From Dromiciops gliroides (Eukaryota; Chordata; Mammalia; Microbiotheria; Microbiotheriidae): a stretch of DNA of 64,000 nt. The stretch covers positions 55,998,492-56,062,491 of the forward strand of contig NC_057867.1 of assembly GCF_019393635.1 (NCBI RefSeq), written 5' to 3'. Position 1 is the stretch's first letter, and each line of letters opens with the position of its first letter. Below are positions 11,173 through 22,415 of this stretch, one piece after another. The notes under the pieces are model-generated. The model did not search any database and was not told the DNA's origin. It saw nothing but the letters and a program-made list of their open reading frames with translations. A program made the translations under genes and the position numbers.

Positions 11173-12838
11173 CAGTGATAAATTGGCACTGACAGTAGAG
11201 CCAAGATACGAGAATTGGCTTACGACATCCAACTGGTAACTACCAATGTGTATCAATGGCGGCAACCTAGCACTCTGACACATGACTTTCGTCTTTTTAA
11301 GATTTATGGTTAGGCCAAAGTCTGTGCAAGCTTGGGAGAAGCGATCCATCAAGGTCTGCAGTTCACGCTCTGAGTGACAGGCAAGTGCAGCATCATTGGT
11401 GAAAAGCAGGTCTCTAAGGGTGCTACCTCTCACTCTGGTTTTGGATCTCAGACGTGAAACGTTGAACAGGCCTCCATCTAACCGGGAATGTAGATAGATG
11501 CCATTAGTTGATGAACCAAAAGCATGATGCAATAGCATGAAGAAGAAAATTTCAAACATTGTGGGAGCAAGCACGCATCCTCGCTTGACTCCGCTGTTTA
11601 TGCTGAATGCTTTAGAGGTGTTGCCTTCAAACTATACAACACCCTGCATGTTGCAATGAAAGGAGCGAATGAGGCTATGGAGTTTAGGAGGGCAACCAAT
11701 TCTCGAGAGAGTTTCAAAAAGACCTTCTCTGTTAACCACATCAAACACTTTGGTCAGGTCTATGAAGGCAATGAAGAGGGGTTTTCTTTGTTCTCTGCAC
11801 TTTTCTTGCAGTTTGCGAAGTGAAAAAAATCATATCGATAGTTGACCTCCCTGCTCGAAAGCCACATTGCAATTCGGGGTAAACATGGTCAGCAAGTTGA
11901 CGTAGTCTTAGCATGATGACCTTGGCAAACATTTTCCCAATGACACTGAGAAGTGAAATTCCTCTGTAGTTGTTACAGTCACTCCTGTCTCCACTATCCT
12001 TTTTTTTTTTTTCCTCTCTCGGGGCAATTGGGGTTAAGTGATTTGCCCAGGGTCATACAGATAGTAAGTGTTAAGTGTCTGAGGCCGGATTTGAACTCAG
12101 GTACTCCTGAATCCAGGGCTGGTGCTCTATCCACTGTGCCACCTAGCTGCCCCTCCACTGTTCTTATAAAGAGTAACTATACAGGCATCACACATATCCT
12201 GTGGCACTTCACCTTCTTTCCAACACAGGCACAACAATTCATGCAGGGGCTTTAATAGGACATTTTTAGAGCATTTGATCAATTCAGCTGAGATACCATC
12301 TACACTCGGAGCTTTTCGACATCTTAGGGAGCTAATTGCATTCTCAAGTTTCTCAAGTGTGTGTACATTGTCCAACTCCTGTAGTACAGGGAAGGACTCC
12401 ATGATGTTTAAAGCTGATTCTGTGATAGAATTTCTGATGACATACAACTCAGAAAAGTGATCTACCCATCTTTCCATTTGCTTAACTCTGTCCGTAATAT
12501 ACTCTCCAGTGTTGGACTTGAGGGGAGCTGTCTTGCTCTGAGTGGGTCTGCAAGCTTTCTTGATGCCTTCATACATTCCTCTGATGTTTCCCGTGTCAGC
12601 AGCAACCTGTATTTCCTCACTAAGCTCAACCCAATATTCATTCACACACTGCCTCTCGATTTGCTGAGCATTTCTTCTTGCAGCATGTAGTTTCTGAAGA
12701 GCACTTTCATTTGGGGAGCGTTTGTATTCAATGAGTGCACTGCGCTTGGCCTCAATGACGGGATTCATTTCACTGCACTTGGCTTCAAACCAGTCATTCG
12801 TTTTGCTGGTCCTCTTCCCCAAAACATCAAGAGCAATG
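11173..12838 (-). pseudogene. Non-LTR retrotransposon, inverted 5' segment (reverse transcriptase)
   Basis: The minus strand encodes a reverse transcriptase with only a few breaks. From right to left it carries an upstream region with TNDWFEAKCSEMNPVIEAKR, then APSVDGISAELIK and ACIVTLYKN. After the WSINE come ELQCGFRAGRSTIDMIF, IDLTKVFD, and the active-site block LLFTNDAALACHSERELQ, where the usual D-D pair reads N-D, so the copy would be inactive. It ends at YLGSTVSANLSL. A frameshift lies after STIDMIF. The next residues of the protein are not to the left but on the plus strand at 12838, so this block is the inverted half of a twin-primed insertion. The domain order fits an RTE-like/RTE-X-type element, but the clade is not certain. 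Confidence 0.85.
12002..12152 (-). repeat. WSINE1-type SINE (copy 4)
   Basis: This antisense copy sits inside the reverse transcriptase frame. The flanks CTCCACTATCCTT (11989-12001) and CTCCACTGTTCTT (12153-12165) are a target duplication with two mismatches. The SINE is therefore younger than the retrotransposon, and the diverged duplication shows it is not recent. Confidence 0.93.
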
Positions 12839-13582
12839 ATTCTGAGATCAATCAGAGGATTGGGAAAGCTACTTCAACCATGACTAAGTTTGCCAAGCAT
12901 GTCTGGGCAAACAGTAAACTGACAAGACAAACCAAATTTGCAGTCTATAGAACATGCATCCTAAGTACCTCACTGTATGGCAGTGAAACATGGACTACAT
13001 ATACCAAACAAGAGAAGAAGCTTAACAGCTTCCACATGCGCTGCCTTCAGCACATCCTTGGCATATCTTGATCAGATAGGATCACCAACACAGAAGTGCT
13101 CCAATGCGCTCAACTTCCGAGCATCTACACACTACTGAAACAAAGACGGCTGCGCTGGCTCGGTCATGTGCACTGCATGCAAGATGGGTGCATTCCTAAA
13201 GAACTGCTCTATGGCGAGTTAGCCTCAGGCCAAAGACTTGCTGGACGCCCCCAGCTTTGCTACAGAGATGTATGCAGGGGAGACTTGAGGGCTCTGGGAA
13301 TAGACATCAGCAGCTGGGAGGATATGGCCAAGGACCGTGCCCGATGGAGTTCAGTACTCAGGAGCAGCTTGCACACAGCTATGATGGGCCTTCAAGCTCG
13401 GGAGGAAGAAAAACAAATGAGACGCAGGAACCAACGGCAACAGAGAGCGCAGTTTTCCGATGTCCTCGTTGTGGCAGGAGCTGCAGCTCCCGTATCTGAC
13501 TGCAGAGCCACACTGTGGCCTGTGGCTCTTCAAGGCGCTGATCCATGGTCGTCCACGACTGGTGGAGGCCTACTACTATATA
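12838..13582 (+). pseudogene. Non-LTR retrotransposon, 3' segment (RT C-terminus, zinc-finger tail)
   Basis: The plus-strand frame starting at 12838 reads DSEINQRIGKATSTM and continues KFAVYRTCILSTSLYGSETW. One stop at 13069-13071 is followed in the same frame by LKQRRLRWLGHVHCMQDG, YGELASGQRLAGRPQLCYRD and SWEDMAKDRARWSSV. After a frameshift the C-terminus carries FRCPRCGRSCSSRI, a CxxC zinc-finger-like motif. The end lies near a CTACTACTATATATATAG tract. It continues directly the protein that stops at 11173 on the opposite strand, so both blocks are one element. The plus strand is the true orientation. Confidence 0.85.
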
Positions 13583-13675
13583 TATAGTGATATGTCAAAG
13601 TCAATACATGAACCCACTTCTTCCTGAATCTAAAGCCAACTGTCTATCCACTATGTAACACTGCCTTTCTTTTTC

Positions 13676-14329
13676 TCAATGTAGACAAATTATTAAATTG
13701 GAAGGTTATTCATTGTCATAATCCTTTTGAAGGTAAACATGTTGAAGTGATCACGGTGTATTGCGTTCCTCTTGTGCCCTTTAAGCCCTTTAAAGTAAAT
13801 GTCCAGAAACTACAAAGATAACCTGAGACTGATAACAGTGACAAATTGTTCTTGTTGTGGCTGACACTTGGGGAAAAGGTCAGCAATGGATCGTTTCTCA
13901 TTTATATTTGTCATTGGAGATTATAGATGGGTGCAACAGACCATAGGTTGAGGTCAAGTAGGCACTCAAATGCTAGTGATCTAATATTTATCTTTCCTGA
14001 GATACCTTGTGTTTTATTGTTATTTTTATAACTAAAATAACATACATTTTGTGGTTAGATCTCCACAGTTCAGCAAATTGCCAGATAATTCTTTTGCATA
14101 TGCTACCACTTCTGCGACCACATGTATAATTCAGAGTTTCTGTTTTCATCAGAAATGAGACCTTTTGAAACATAACCAAGGATTTACCCTCAAGTCTTTG
14201 CTGGAATGCCTCTGATGAGGGATCATCACCTCATCTTGAGTCACATCATTCCACTTTAGGTTAGCTCTTATCATGAGAAAGGTTTTATTTGCATCAACCC
14301 TACATTTGGCCCCTCACAAATTTGACCCT
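13676..14329. other. No recognised feature
   Basis: AT-rich unassigned sequence between a MIR relic and an L3/CR1 block. Confidence 0.4.
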
Positions 14330-14551
14330 TGTTCTGCCCTTCAGGCCTAAGATGAACAATTTTAATTTTTATTATATATGACAACCTTTCGTGTGCAAGA
14401 CTTCAGCTCTCACTTCCCCCATATGTCTTCTCCTTTCTAGGCTAAATACCCCCAGTTCCTTTAACTAAGCCTCGTTTGCATCATTTCAAGGCTTTCAATG
14501 TTTGCCCTTTTCTTAACACTGTCATTCCTACAATGTGATATGGAGAACTAA

Positions 14552-15180
14552 ATCGAGCAAGTATTTATTAAGAGCCTACTATGTACCAGCACTTAGATGC
14601 AAGTAAAAAGACCAAAGTAATCCTTACTAAAAAAAGGAGACTGGGGGGCAGCTAGATGGCACAGTAGATAAAGCACCAGCCCTGGATTAAGGAGGACCTG
14701 AGTTCAAATCCGGCCTCAGACACTTGACACTTACTAGCTGTGTGACCCTGGGCAAGTCACTTAACCCCCATTGCCCCACAAAAAAAGGAGATTGCATTAT
14801 AATGGAAGAGACAATAAGTACATATAAACTAGATATACACAGCACAGATATAAAATCGATTGATACAAACGCATATAAAATACTTTGACATAATGTCATT
14901 TAGGAGTCAGCATTTGAAAGAATGGGACAACACTTTATCAAGGAGATGGCACTTAAGCTATGTCTTAAAGGAAGATAGAGACTTGAGGTGGAGGCAAAGA
15001 GGGAGTTGATTATAGGCATATGGGCTGGCCAGTGAAAAGGCACAGATAAAACATGGAGTGTCATGTATGAGGAACAGACTGACAAAAGGCAAATTTGGCT
15101 GGATTACAGAGGATGGGAGGGAGAGTAACATCTAGCCAGACTAGATAAATAGGTTGGGGTCAGAATGTATAGGAAAGAAA
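14552..15180 (-). mobile_element. L2 fragment, antisense, inserted in L3/CR1
   Basis: It starts with the antisense L2 3' end (TTATTAAGAGCCTACTATGT, ACCAGCACTTAGATGC). After the WSINE it continues with AATGGAAGAGACAATAAGTA, GCTATGTCTTAAAGGAAGAT and CCAGTGAAAAGGCACAGATA. It is truncated at its 5' end near 15180. Confidence 0.75.
14644..14780 (+). repeat. WSINE1-type SINE (copy 5)
   Basis: This plus-strand copy inside L2 is flanked by AAAAAAGGAGACTG (left, ending 14643) and AAAAAAGGAGATTG (from 14781). It belongs to the GATAAAGCA/CCATTGCCCCAC subfamily and has a short A tail. Confidence 0.93.
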
Positions 15181-15842
15181 AAAAACACAATTCCACACAA
15201 TGCTGCAGATGTGGTCTGACCAGGGCAGAGGACAGTGGGACTGTGACCTCTTTAGATCTTGAACAGTATGTATCTTAGTGTAACTCAATATAACATTGAC
15301 TTTTCTAACTACCATAATATACCACTGAATCTTATTGATCCTTTGTTATACTAGAAACCTTCCCCATTTTGTGTTTCTATAATCTATACCTCCTCTATCT
15401 TATATTTATAAAGCTGATTTTTAAGTACAAGTATAGGAATATACATTTATCCCTATTTGATTCATCCTCACATTTATCTGGATCTTTTCTGATTCCGATT
15501 CTCATCCTGTGTATTGATTATCCCTACAAGCTCTCAGGCATCTGCACATTTTATAAATATGCTAGACATACTTCTTTCCACATTGTTTATTAAAATATTA
15601 AACAGCATAGGACCAAAAACCATTAGAATGCTCCTTTGCATCTGATATCAAAGCATTAATGACCACACTTGGGGGCCAGCCATTTGACCAGGGCCAAGTT
15701 AATCTGATTGTAATATCTGGTTGATATCTTTTCTCCTTTTCCAATAGTATGGGAAACTTTGTCAAATATATCGCAAAAATTCAGGTAAATTATCTGTAGC
15801 ATTTTTTATATATCTCTAGATTTTCTAAAGCTACTCTCTCCC

Positions 15843-16185
15843 GATTCTCCTAACTATCTGACTTCTCAGTCTCCTTTGCTGGGTCTTCAGGTCACAAGCA
15901 CTAATAATGGGTGCCCACAGGGCTCTGTCTGGAGCCCTCTTCACTCATATTATACTATTTCAGTTAGTGATCTTACCAGCTCCTTTGGATGGAATGATCA
16001 TTTATATGCTTAAATTTCTCAAATGTACTTTATGTGTAAAGTGTAGCCCTAATTCCTCTGCTGTCTTCCAGTCTCATATTTGCAAAGGTCTATTGGATAT
16101 TTCAAGGTGGACATCCAGTAGACATTTTAATCTCAACATATCCAAAACATAGCTCCTTTAAACATCCCCTCCTTTACAAACTTCT
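15843..16185 (+). mobile_element. L2 fragment, sense (ORF2 C-terminal coding part)
   Basis: Pieces such as GGTGCCCACAGGGCTCTGTC, GGTGGACATCCAGTAGACAT and AATCTCAACATATCCAAAAC match the L2 coding segment 'gtccccaaggctc ... ctcaacatgtccaaaac'. Frames are broken. Confidence 0.7.
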
Positions 16186-16780
16186 GCCCTTCAGTGTCTT
16201 TTGTTTTTTATTTATTTGTTTATTTTTTGTTGGTTTTTTATAGTTGTTGTTTTTAATGGACTCAGGGTCAGGCCCTTGTAATGTCCTGAAGCTGCCTTTC
16301 CTTAGTATATTTGGTTAGTCTTCTCTCTGCTCCTTAAATAGATGGTTCCTATACCAATCTTTCTGTTGATGTGGTCAGTGGAGGTTGGAGTTGGGGAGGA
16401 AATTGGCATTCTCTTTGCTCATTCCCCCTTCACCCTCCTTGCTGTCCTCTATTCATAGGCACTGGGGTCTGGCCCTTCAAGTACTCCCAAAGCTTGACTC
16501 TCAGTCCACTACGTGTAAAGCTCTGGCTGGAGTTTCCTTCTTTAATATAGTCCTGACTCTTTGAGGTGTGTATAATTCTTCCAACCATGTCCCAGTACAT
16601 TTCACCTTTAGATTTCAGTCAGTGGCCTGAAGCACTTTACTCCTTCCAAATTATTTTAACTAGGTTGTTAGTGCCTTTAATTGATTGTTTCAATAAAGGT
16701 ATATAGGAATTTTTTCCCACCCATTTTATGCCTTTCATTGATTTCTGTAGCTCAGTTGAAGAGGTATTCTCACCTTAAAA
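16186..16780. other. No recognised feature
   Basis: T-rich tract near 16200-16250 followed by unassigned sequence of slightly higher GC. No family recognised. Confidence 0.4.
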
Positions 16781-16790
16781 AAAGTATCAG

Positions 16791-16952
16791 GGGCAGCTAG
16801 GTGGCGCAGTGGATAGAGCACCGGCCCTGGATTCAGGAGGAGTTCAAATCTGACCCAGACACTTAACACTTACTAGCTGTGTGACCCTGGTCAAGTCACT
16901 TAACCCCAATTGCCTCACCAAATATATATATATATATATATAAAATTTTTTT
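16791..16952 (+). repeat. WSINE1-type SINE (copy 6) with (TA)n tail
   Basis: The target duplication is AAAGTATCAG at 16781-16790 and 16953-16962. The tail has turned into about 11 TA units (16922-16942) followed by A and T tracts. A small deletion removes part of GGAGGACCTGAG. Confidence 0.95.
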
Positions 16953-16962
16953 AAAGTATCAG

Positions 16963-17754
16963 GCCATAGAGCATCTGTGGGAGCTGTGGAACAGTTCTTT
17001 TATACAAATAGATGATGAATCATCTGGAAAATCACGATGAACCTCATGGTTTTCTAGACAGGATTTCTATTCTTTTTTATATTTTTAATTTGCTTTTGGA
17101 TTTGAATGACTATGGTTATTCTGTGAATTACAGAGCTTCCTGCTTTATAAAGTAATGTCATTTTTTTATCATCAAATTTGCCAAGATAGGGTGTTATTCA
17201 AAATGTAGGCATTCTGTACCTCAGATCTTCTTTGACCTCATTCTTTTTTCTCCAGATAATGCTGTGAAAAGGGAAGGTGAATAGCACAAAAGTTTCTTTG
17301 GTGACTAATAATTCCTTTTTGTTCTCTTCCATCTGTTAGTCATACGCTAGAGTCTTTTACATTTAGGGAAGTCAACCTCTTGTGAAGGGATAGTGGTGAC
17401 AAACAAACTGGCTTTTTTATCAGGTACTCTTTTTTTCTATTCAGTCTCTGAAAATGGATTGAATCTGCTTATGTAAATAAGTACACAACCGAGTTTGAAA
17501 CACTTTAAAATATTCTCAATCCAGAGCTCTTAATGATGTTTGCTATCATTGCAGCAGTGATGTAGTAATCATCAACACCCCTTCTACTAACCACTACCAC
17601 AGACTTTGACATCTTAGTGCATTGGAAGGGAGAGGAGTGGGGAGATGAGGATTTGTAATTCTGTTGTCTATGTAAAAACCTTTCAGACTAATTTTCAAGC
17701 TTATCAAGGAAATCATATGACTTGATATTTTTAAAATGTCAAGCATTTCTCTAA
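16963..17754. other. No recognised feature
   Basis: Unassigned AT-rich sequence directly left of the mariner relic. It may hold the untranslated end of that transposon, but I could not find terminal inverted repeats. Confidence 0.4.
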
Positions 17755-18180
17755 GTGCATGCACTACAGTGATTCACTGAAGTTTTGTTTTTTCTCTTCT
17801 TGAGGTATGAATATAAAATCTGACTTTTTTTGACAATCCAGAACAGAGATCCACATGAATCCTTCAGAGTAGTTACTTTGGGTGGTGATATGGTGAGAAA
17901 TTTGTTACAGCAAAGATGTGTCTGCTCAAAACCTGATTGGAACTTTTCATTTATAATTGCTTTATGAGTCTGGAAACTGGGCCTGAGTCTTTTGAAACTC
18001 TGCAATTGATGACAATGATTCTCTTCTTGAAGGTCAATTTCATTTTGGAAATAGTCAAAAGTCTTTTAGAGCCAAGTCTGGTGAATATGAAGAGTCAGCT
18101 GAAGGAAGTTATATTTGGTCACAAACTTTGAAGTTTTCTTTTTTGATGCAGAAACTAGGACGGCAAAACCTCTCAAGGTG
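17755..18180 (-). pseudogene. Mariner-like transposase relic
   Basis: The minus strand near 18040-18090 reads YSPDLALKDF, one stop, then LFPKMKLTLKK. This is the signature around the third catalytic aspartate of Tc1/mariner transposases (family form YSPDLAP-D-WLFP-LK). The rest of the C-terminus follows in broken frames towards 17755. The N-terminal half is missing: an L2 fragment begins just to the right. It is an ancient, non-functional copy. Confidence 0.6.
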
Positions 18181-18204
18181 ATAACTTTGAGCCCTTTCTC
18201 ATTT

Positions 18205-18300
18205 GAAGGTACCACCAAGGTTCATAACCTTAGAAGCATCCTTTTCTCCTCTCTCACCCCACATATCCCCTCATTAACTAAGCACTGTTTATTTGCCTCC
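18205..18300 (+). mobile_element. L2 fragment, sense
   Basis: ATCCTTTTCTCCTCTCTCAC followed by CCCACATATCCCCTC matches the L2 coding block around 'gactcctctctctcaccccccat'. Confidence 0.55.
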
Positions 18301-18374
18301 ACAAAATTTCATGCATATCTCCTTTTCTCTCTACTCTCATGACTACCATAATAATCCAGAGTCTAGAGTACTTT

Positions 18375-18628
18375 TTGTTGTTAAGTTGTTTAGACATGTC
18401 TGACTCTTTCTGACTCCATTTATAGGTTTTTCTTGCCAAAGGTTCTGGAGTGCTTTGTAGTTTCCTTCTCCAAGATCCCCACTTCACAGTTGAGAAAACT
18501 GAGGCAAATATAGGTTAATTGAATTGTCCAAGGTCACATAGCCAATAAGTGTCTGAGGTAGAATTTGAATTCAGGTCCTCCTGATTCCAGGCCCAGCACT
18601 CAATCTGCTGTACCCCCTACCTACCCAA
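18375..18628 (-). repeat. MAR1-type SINE
   Basis: Antisense MAR1: the 3' end TTGTTGTTAAGTTGTTTAGA, then TTTTTCTTGCCAAAGGTTCT and TTTCCTTCTCCAAGA. The tRNA-derived head follows: AAGGTCACATAGCCAATAAG and AGGTCCTCCTGATTCCAGGC. It is near full length and diverged. Confidence 0.85.
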
Positions 18629-19574
18629 ATGTATATTTTATCCTTACTCATCTAATTACTTATGTAGTAGTTTCAATCCAATTTCAATGAAAGAAGTATT
18701 TTTCAAACTTTAAAGAACCATATAGCTATAAGCAAGTATTATTACTTCTATTATTAACATTTATATTATTGTTTTTGTTGTTATTATTTCTAGAAATTTT
18801 ACATTATTTAGCTCAATGGAGTGAAATGTATGACCACATATCTGATTTCTACTAACCCTATTTATTATGGCAGTTCTTGGTAGCAATTTTGCAACAAATG
18901 GATGTCATATCTTTGCAAATTATTATACTGGTTGTCTTTCAGCTGTCTAAGTTCTGGTGTTTATGCATCAGAAAAAGTTCAAACGTTCAGATATCTATGT
19001 ATGGGGTTTTGCTTAATTTTCCAACATCCTCCTCTCCACACAGGAGATGTGTAGCTCAATTTTCATGCATATTTCTTCATTCACCAGGACAATTACTGCA
19101 CTCATTTCACACATGAAAATTGATGCGCCTTAAAATTAGCAAAGCTATTTGAAAATGTGCTCCTTTCTGTTTATCCTCCTGGCAGTCAGACATAAAATAC
19201 TGGGTAATATCTTGATGAGACTGGAAGAACGTTTAGATGACATTTTGGTTCCCCTTCAATTGGATCCCTAATTACAGGGATTCATCTTGAAAAACAGCAG
19301 GGTTGATGTAACTTGTGTATCTTGTTTTTTCAAGGGGAGATCAGCAAATCAATATCTTAATACAGCAAATAAAATCTGTGGGGACGATTGCCTTTTTCAA
19401 ATAAATGATGCTGATGTCATTTTTTCAGATTTAGTCATTCAGTTTTATTTATATAACTATAAGAATAAAAAAAATCATACTTAGATTTGTTGTATTTGAA
19501 TTTGTATTGTAATCATATTTTAAAGCCAAACCTCTTACAGATAACTAATTAGAGTGAGTTCCGTATTGTGCTTT
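18629..19574. other. No recognised feature
   Basis: Unassigned AT-rich sequence. Confidence 0.4.
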
Positions 19575-19882
19575 TGTTCCATCTTGCTGCTTTTGCATGT
19601 GCTATCTGTTCCCCATGTCCTAAAAGTGCTTCTTCCTCACTCTCTGCCTCTTTGAATCTTTGGCTTCATTCAAGGTTCCACTTAGATATCAGCTTTTGTT
19701 GGAAGTGTTTCAGGATGCCATCTAGTTGACATCCATTCTCATTGTATTTCTTCATTTTTCTTTATGTTTTCTCCTCTAGGAGAATCTAAGCTCCTCAAGA
19801 CAAGGGCTATCTTTTTTGTATTTGTTTCCTTGGTACAATGTTCCTTATATATAGTAGGATTAATAAACATTTGAAATTAAGT
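19575..19882 (+). mobile_element. L2 3' end, sense
   Basis: CTTTTGCATGTGCTATCTGT, TCAAGGTTCCACTTAGATAT, then AATCTAAGCTCCTCAAGACA and GGATTAATAAACATTTGAAA: the standard order of the L2 3' UTR. Confidence 0.8.
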
Positions 19883-20119
19883 TAGAAAGGGCTTCTATTT
19901 TATAGCAAAAGCTATTTCTATACTTTGTCATATGCTGAGCCTTCATCTATTCACTTCTTAGATGGGTATATTGTACTATGTGGTGGGCAGTGGTTTCTTT
20001 TATATTTTAGGACAGATCATTCTTTGAAAATCACTGTAGTGTAAGACCCAGGTGCAGGGACACCAAAGGGACACTGCTACAACCTTTACCACTCAGAAGA
20101 GAAGCAAGTAAAACCAGTG

Positions 20120-20515
20120 CATCACAAAAGTTGTAAGGATGTCAGAAGTCATCTATTGCAGCCTATATATTTGAATAGCCCCTACCCCACCTAAAGTTTT
20201 CTGACCAGTGGGCATTCAGTTATTCCTTGAGGACTGTAGTGGAGGGGCCCAAGACAGACTTTTCCATTTCGGGGTAACTGACTAGAATCCACCCCTTTGT
20301 GACTTCTTTTCCTTGCTCTGTATTCTGCCTACTTGGAGCCAAAAGGAGCAAATGTAATTTATCTTCCTTGTTAAAACCATTGAAATGCCTGAAGACAACT
20401 TCTATGGTCCTATTTTGGCATTTAATCTGATCCTGGGAGCCTAAATTTCTAAAAACCTTTTCCAGTATCTATCCCCAGATTTTTGGAACTTAAAGATGTC
20501 TTTAAATTATATACT
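20120..20515 (-). mobile_element. L3/CR1-type LINE 3' region, antisense
   Basis: It starts GTCAGAAGTCATCTATTGCA, then TATTCCTTGAGGACTGTAGT, TTGGAGCCAAAAGGAGCAAA, TGCCTGAAGACAACTTCTAT and ATCTGATCCTGGGAGCCTAA. These match, in order, the antisense L3/CR1 phrases for 'group of people... tacttgaagacagctatcat ... ctccaggctaa'. Confidence 0.65.
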
Positions 20516-21040
20516 TAATAAGTTTTACCTTTTTCAATTTGGCCTTGTTGAGTTTTTGTTCATGGTTCTTGATTCATCCTATGTGTTAGCTTTGGAGAAG
20601 TAGGAGTGGTCTCATCACCATCTCTATCACCCTATCCCTACCTCTTAGGTACTACCTTTTTAAAGTATGAGTGTCCCTGGATGAGTTCATAGCTAAAGCT
20701 TTTAGCAACACCATAATCACACAATTATAGCTTATACTTTAAATTAGATTAGCTGGCACCCAAGTAATAGATTGTTGTCCCTTCTTAATTGAGTGGGGGA
20801 AAGGCAAAGCAACAGTACTGAACTACTAAGGGATGCTAGAGGCTCCAAAGCAAAGTTTTATTTCCTGGATCATTTTGTTGATGAATGGTTCTGATTATGC
20901 AACTCAGAATTATTGTATTCCATTGGTGGCTGATCCTAATACCAGAGCAGCTGAGGTTTTGTTTTGTTTTGTTGTAAATAATTCAAGCAAAAAACTAGTA
21001 TGTTCATTTTTAAAAATCACTCCAGAATGACTACTTTGGT
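20516..21040. other. No recognised feature
   Basis: Unassigned sequence. Confidence 0.4.
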
Positions 21041-21400
21041 ATATAGTGAAAAGAGCAATAGATTTAGAGTCACGTGACCTAAGTTTAGGTCCTGGTTCTG
21101 CTACTTATTGAATTTCTTTTGGGGCTTGGATACATGACTTTACTTCTCTGGACCATGATTTTCTCATCTGAAAAATGATAGGGCAAATCTAAATGATCTC
21201 TAAATAACTTCTCTTTTTCCTCTCACCCTTTTCCCTTATAATTGAAAAAAGCACTGGACTTGACTTGGGGTCAAATGCTGATGCTTCTGCTCAGTATCTA
21301 TAGGACACTGAGTAAGTCACTTATAAATCCTTTTAGGCTTCAAGTTCTTCATCGATAAAATGAATATGTTGGACTCGTTGAGATTCTAACTACTCTCCCA
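21041..21400 (+). repeat. Two adjacent MIR relics
   Basis: The first (about 21045-21215) has GATTTAGAGTCACGTGACCT, CTGGTTCTGCTACTTATTGA and TTCTCATCTGAAAAATGATA. The second (about 21249-21400) has AGCACTGGACTTGACTTGGG, GGACACTGAGTAAGTCACTT and TCTTCATCGATAAAATGAAT. Both are in sense orientation and ancient. Confidence 0.7.
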
Positions 21401-22295
21401 GATGGAGAGTTTGATAATACTCTGAAACTTGATCCTTTCCAGATATTGACTGTTTTGGGGACTGCCTTGTCAGTTCAGTTATTTCTGACAATAGATGCAG
21501 GGAGGGAAAGTATGACTGAAATCACTTGAAGTGAATACTAAAATGTGATTCTGCATTCTTTACACCAATATGTGGTAACCTTTTCTTAGGTAGCTAAAGC
21601 CTATAATCTGATGAAACAAAAAGATTTAATTTGCACAAGTCATTCATTATGTATAATTTGGTGTCACTTCTTGAAAATTTTTTTTCAACTCTCGTAGTAG
21701 AAGGGGCATCGTATTACTGATGTTGAACTTTTTGAATCATAGAATGTCAGGGCTAGTCCTTAATTGTATGGATCAGTAAATAGGTACCCAGGGACTGCAT
21801 AATACGGATCAAATAAGTAGTTAATGGCAGATATAAAACATGAATCCAGGTCCCTTTACTCCTTTTCCAGTGCTCATTCCACTTAACCATTTTACCTGCT
21901 CAAGAAATGGTATGACTGCTTGTTTTCTTTCATGTTTGTAATCAGTAAATTGGATTGAATAAAATAAAGCAATGCTGTTAAAATTTTTATTTGCTTAATT
22001 ATCCCAAATAACATTGACTTTAAGAATCAATTTTTTTAATTCCTTGGCTTAAGTACTACTGTAAAGTACTCTTATTTTACCTCATCTAGTGTTATTAGTT
22101 GGGAATTTAAACTCTTAGGATGCAGCAGTATAACAAATATTTAATCTCTAATTCAGTAAAATACACAAATATTTCAAGAATAAACTTTATTTTCCACCAA
22201 CTGGAGTAATAATAATAGCAAAATATTTCATAAACATACTTTCATTTTATTTTGACAATGGCTCTAGGATATAAACACTTAGGTACAAAGATTCC
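21401..22295. other. No recognised feature
   Basis: Unassigned. A fragment near 21760-21900 (AGTAAATAGGTACCCAGGGA, then GAATCCAGGTCCCTTTACTC) may be a decayed antisense MIR. Confidence 0.35.
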
Positions 22296-22415
22296 CATTA
22301 TAATGTAATCTTCTTGAAGGCAGGGACTGTTTTACTTTTTGCTTCTATTTGTTTCCCTAGAACTCAGCACAGTGTTTAGAACATAGAAAATGATTGATAA
22401 ATGCTCATTGCCTTT
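22296..22415 (+). mobile_element. L2 3' terminus, sense
   Basis: AATCTTCTTGAAGGCAGGGA, CCTAGAACTCAGCACAGTGT, GATTGATAAATGCTC: the terminal L2 phrase. Confidence 0.75.

Larger units (their letters stand above)
14330..15840 (-). mobile_element. L3/CR1-type LINE, antisense, split by L2
   Basis: The left part (14330-14551) contains CCTTTCTAGGCTAAATACCC and CCAGTTCCTTTAACTAAGCC, the antisense L3/CR1 3' region. After an L2 insertion it resumes at about 15184 as CAATTCCACACAATGCTGCA, ATGTGGTCTGACCAGGGCAG, then CATTTATCCCTATTTGATTC and AAACTTTGTCAAATATATCG. The breakpoint falls within one recognisable phrase (sense 'cagaactgaacacaatac'), so the two halves were contiguous. Confidence 0.8.
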
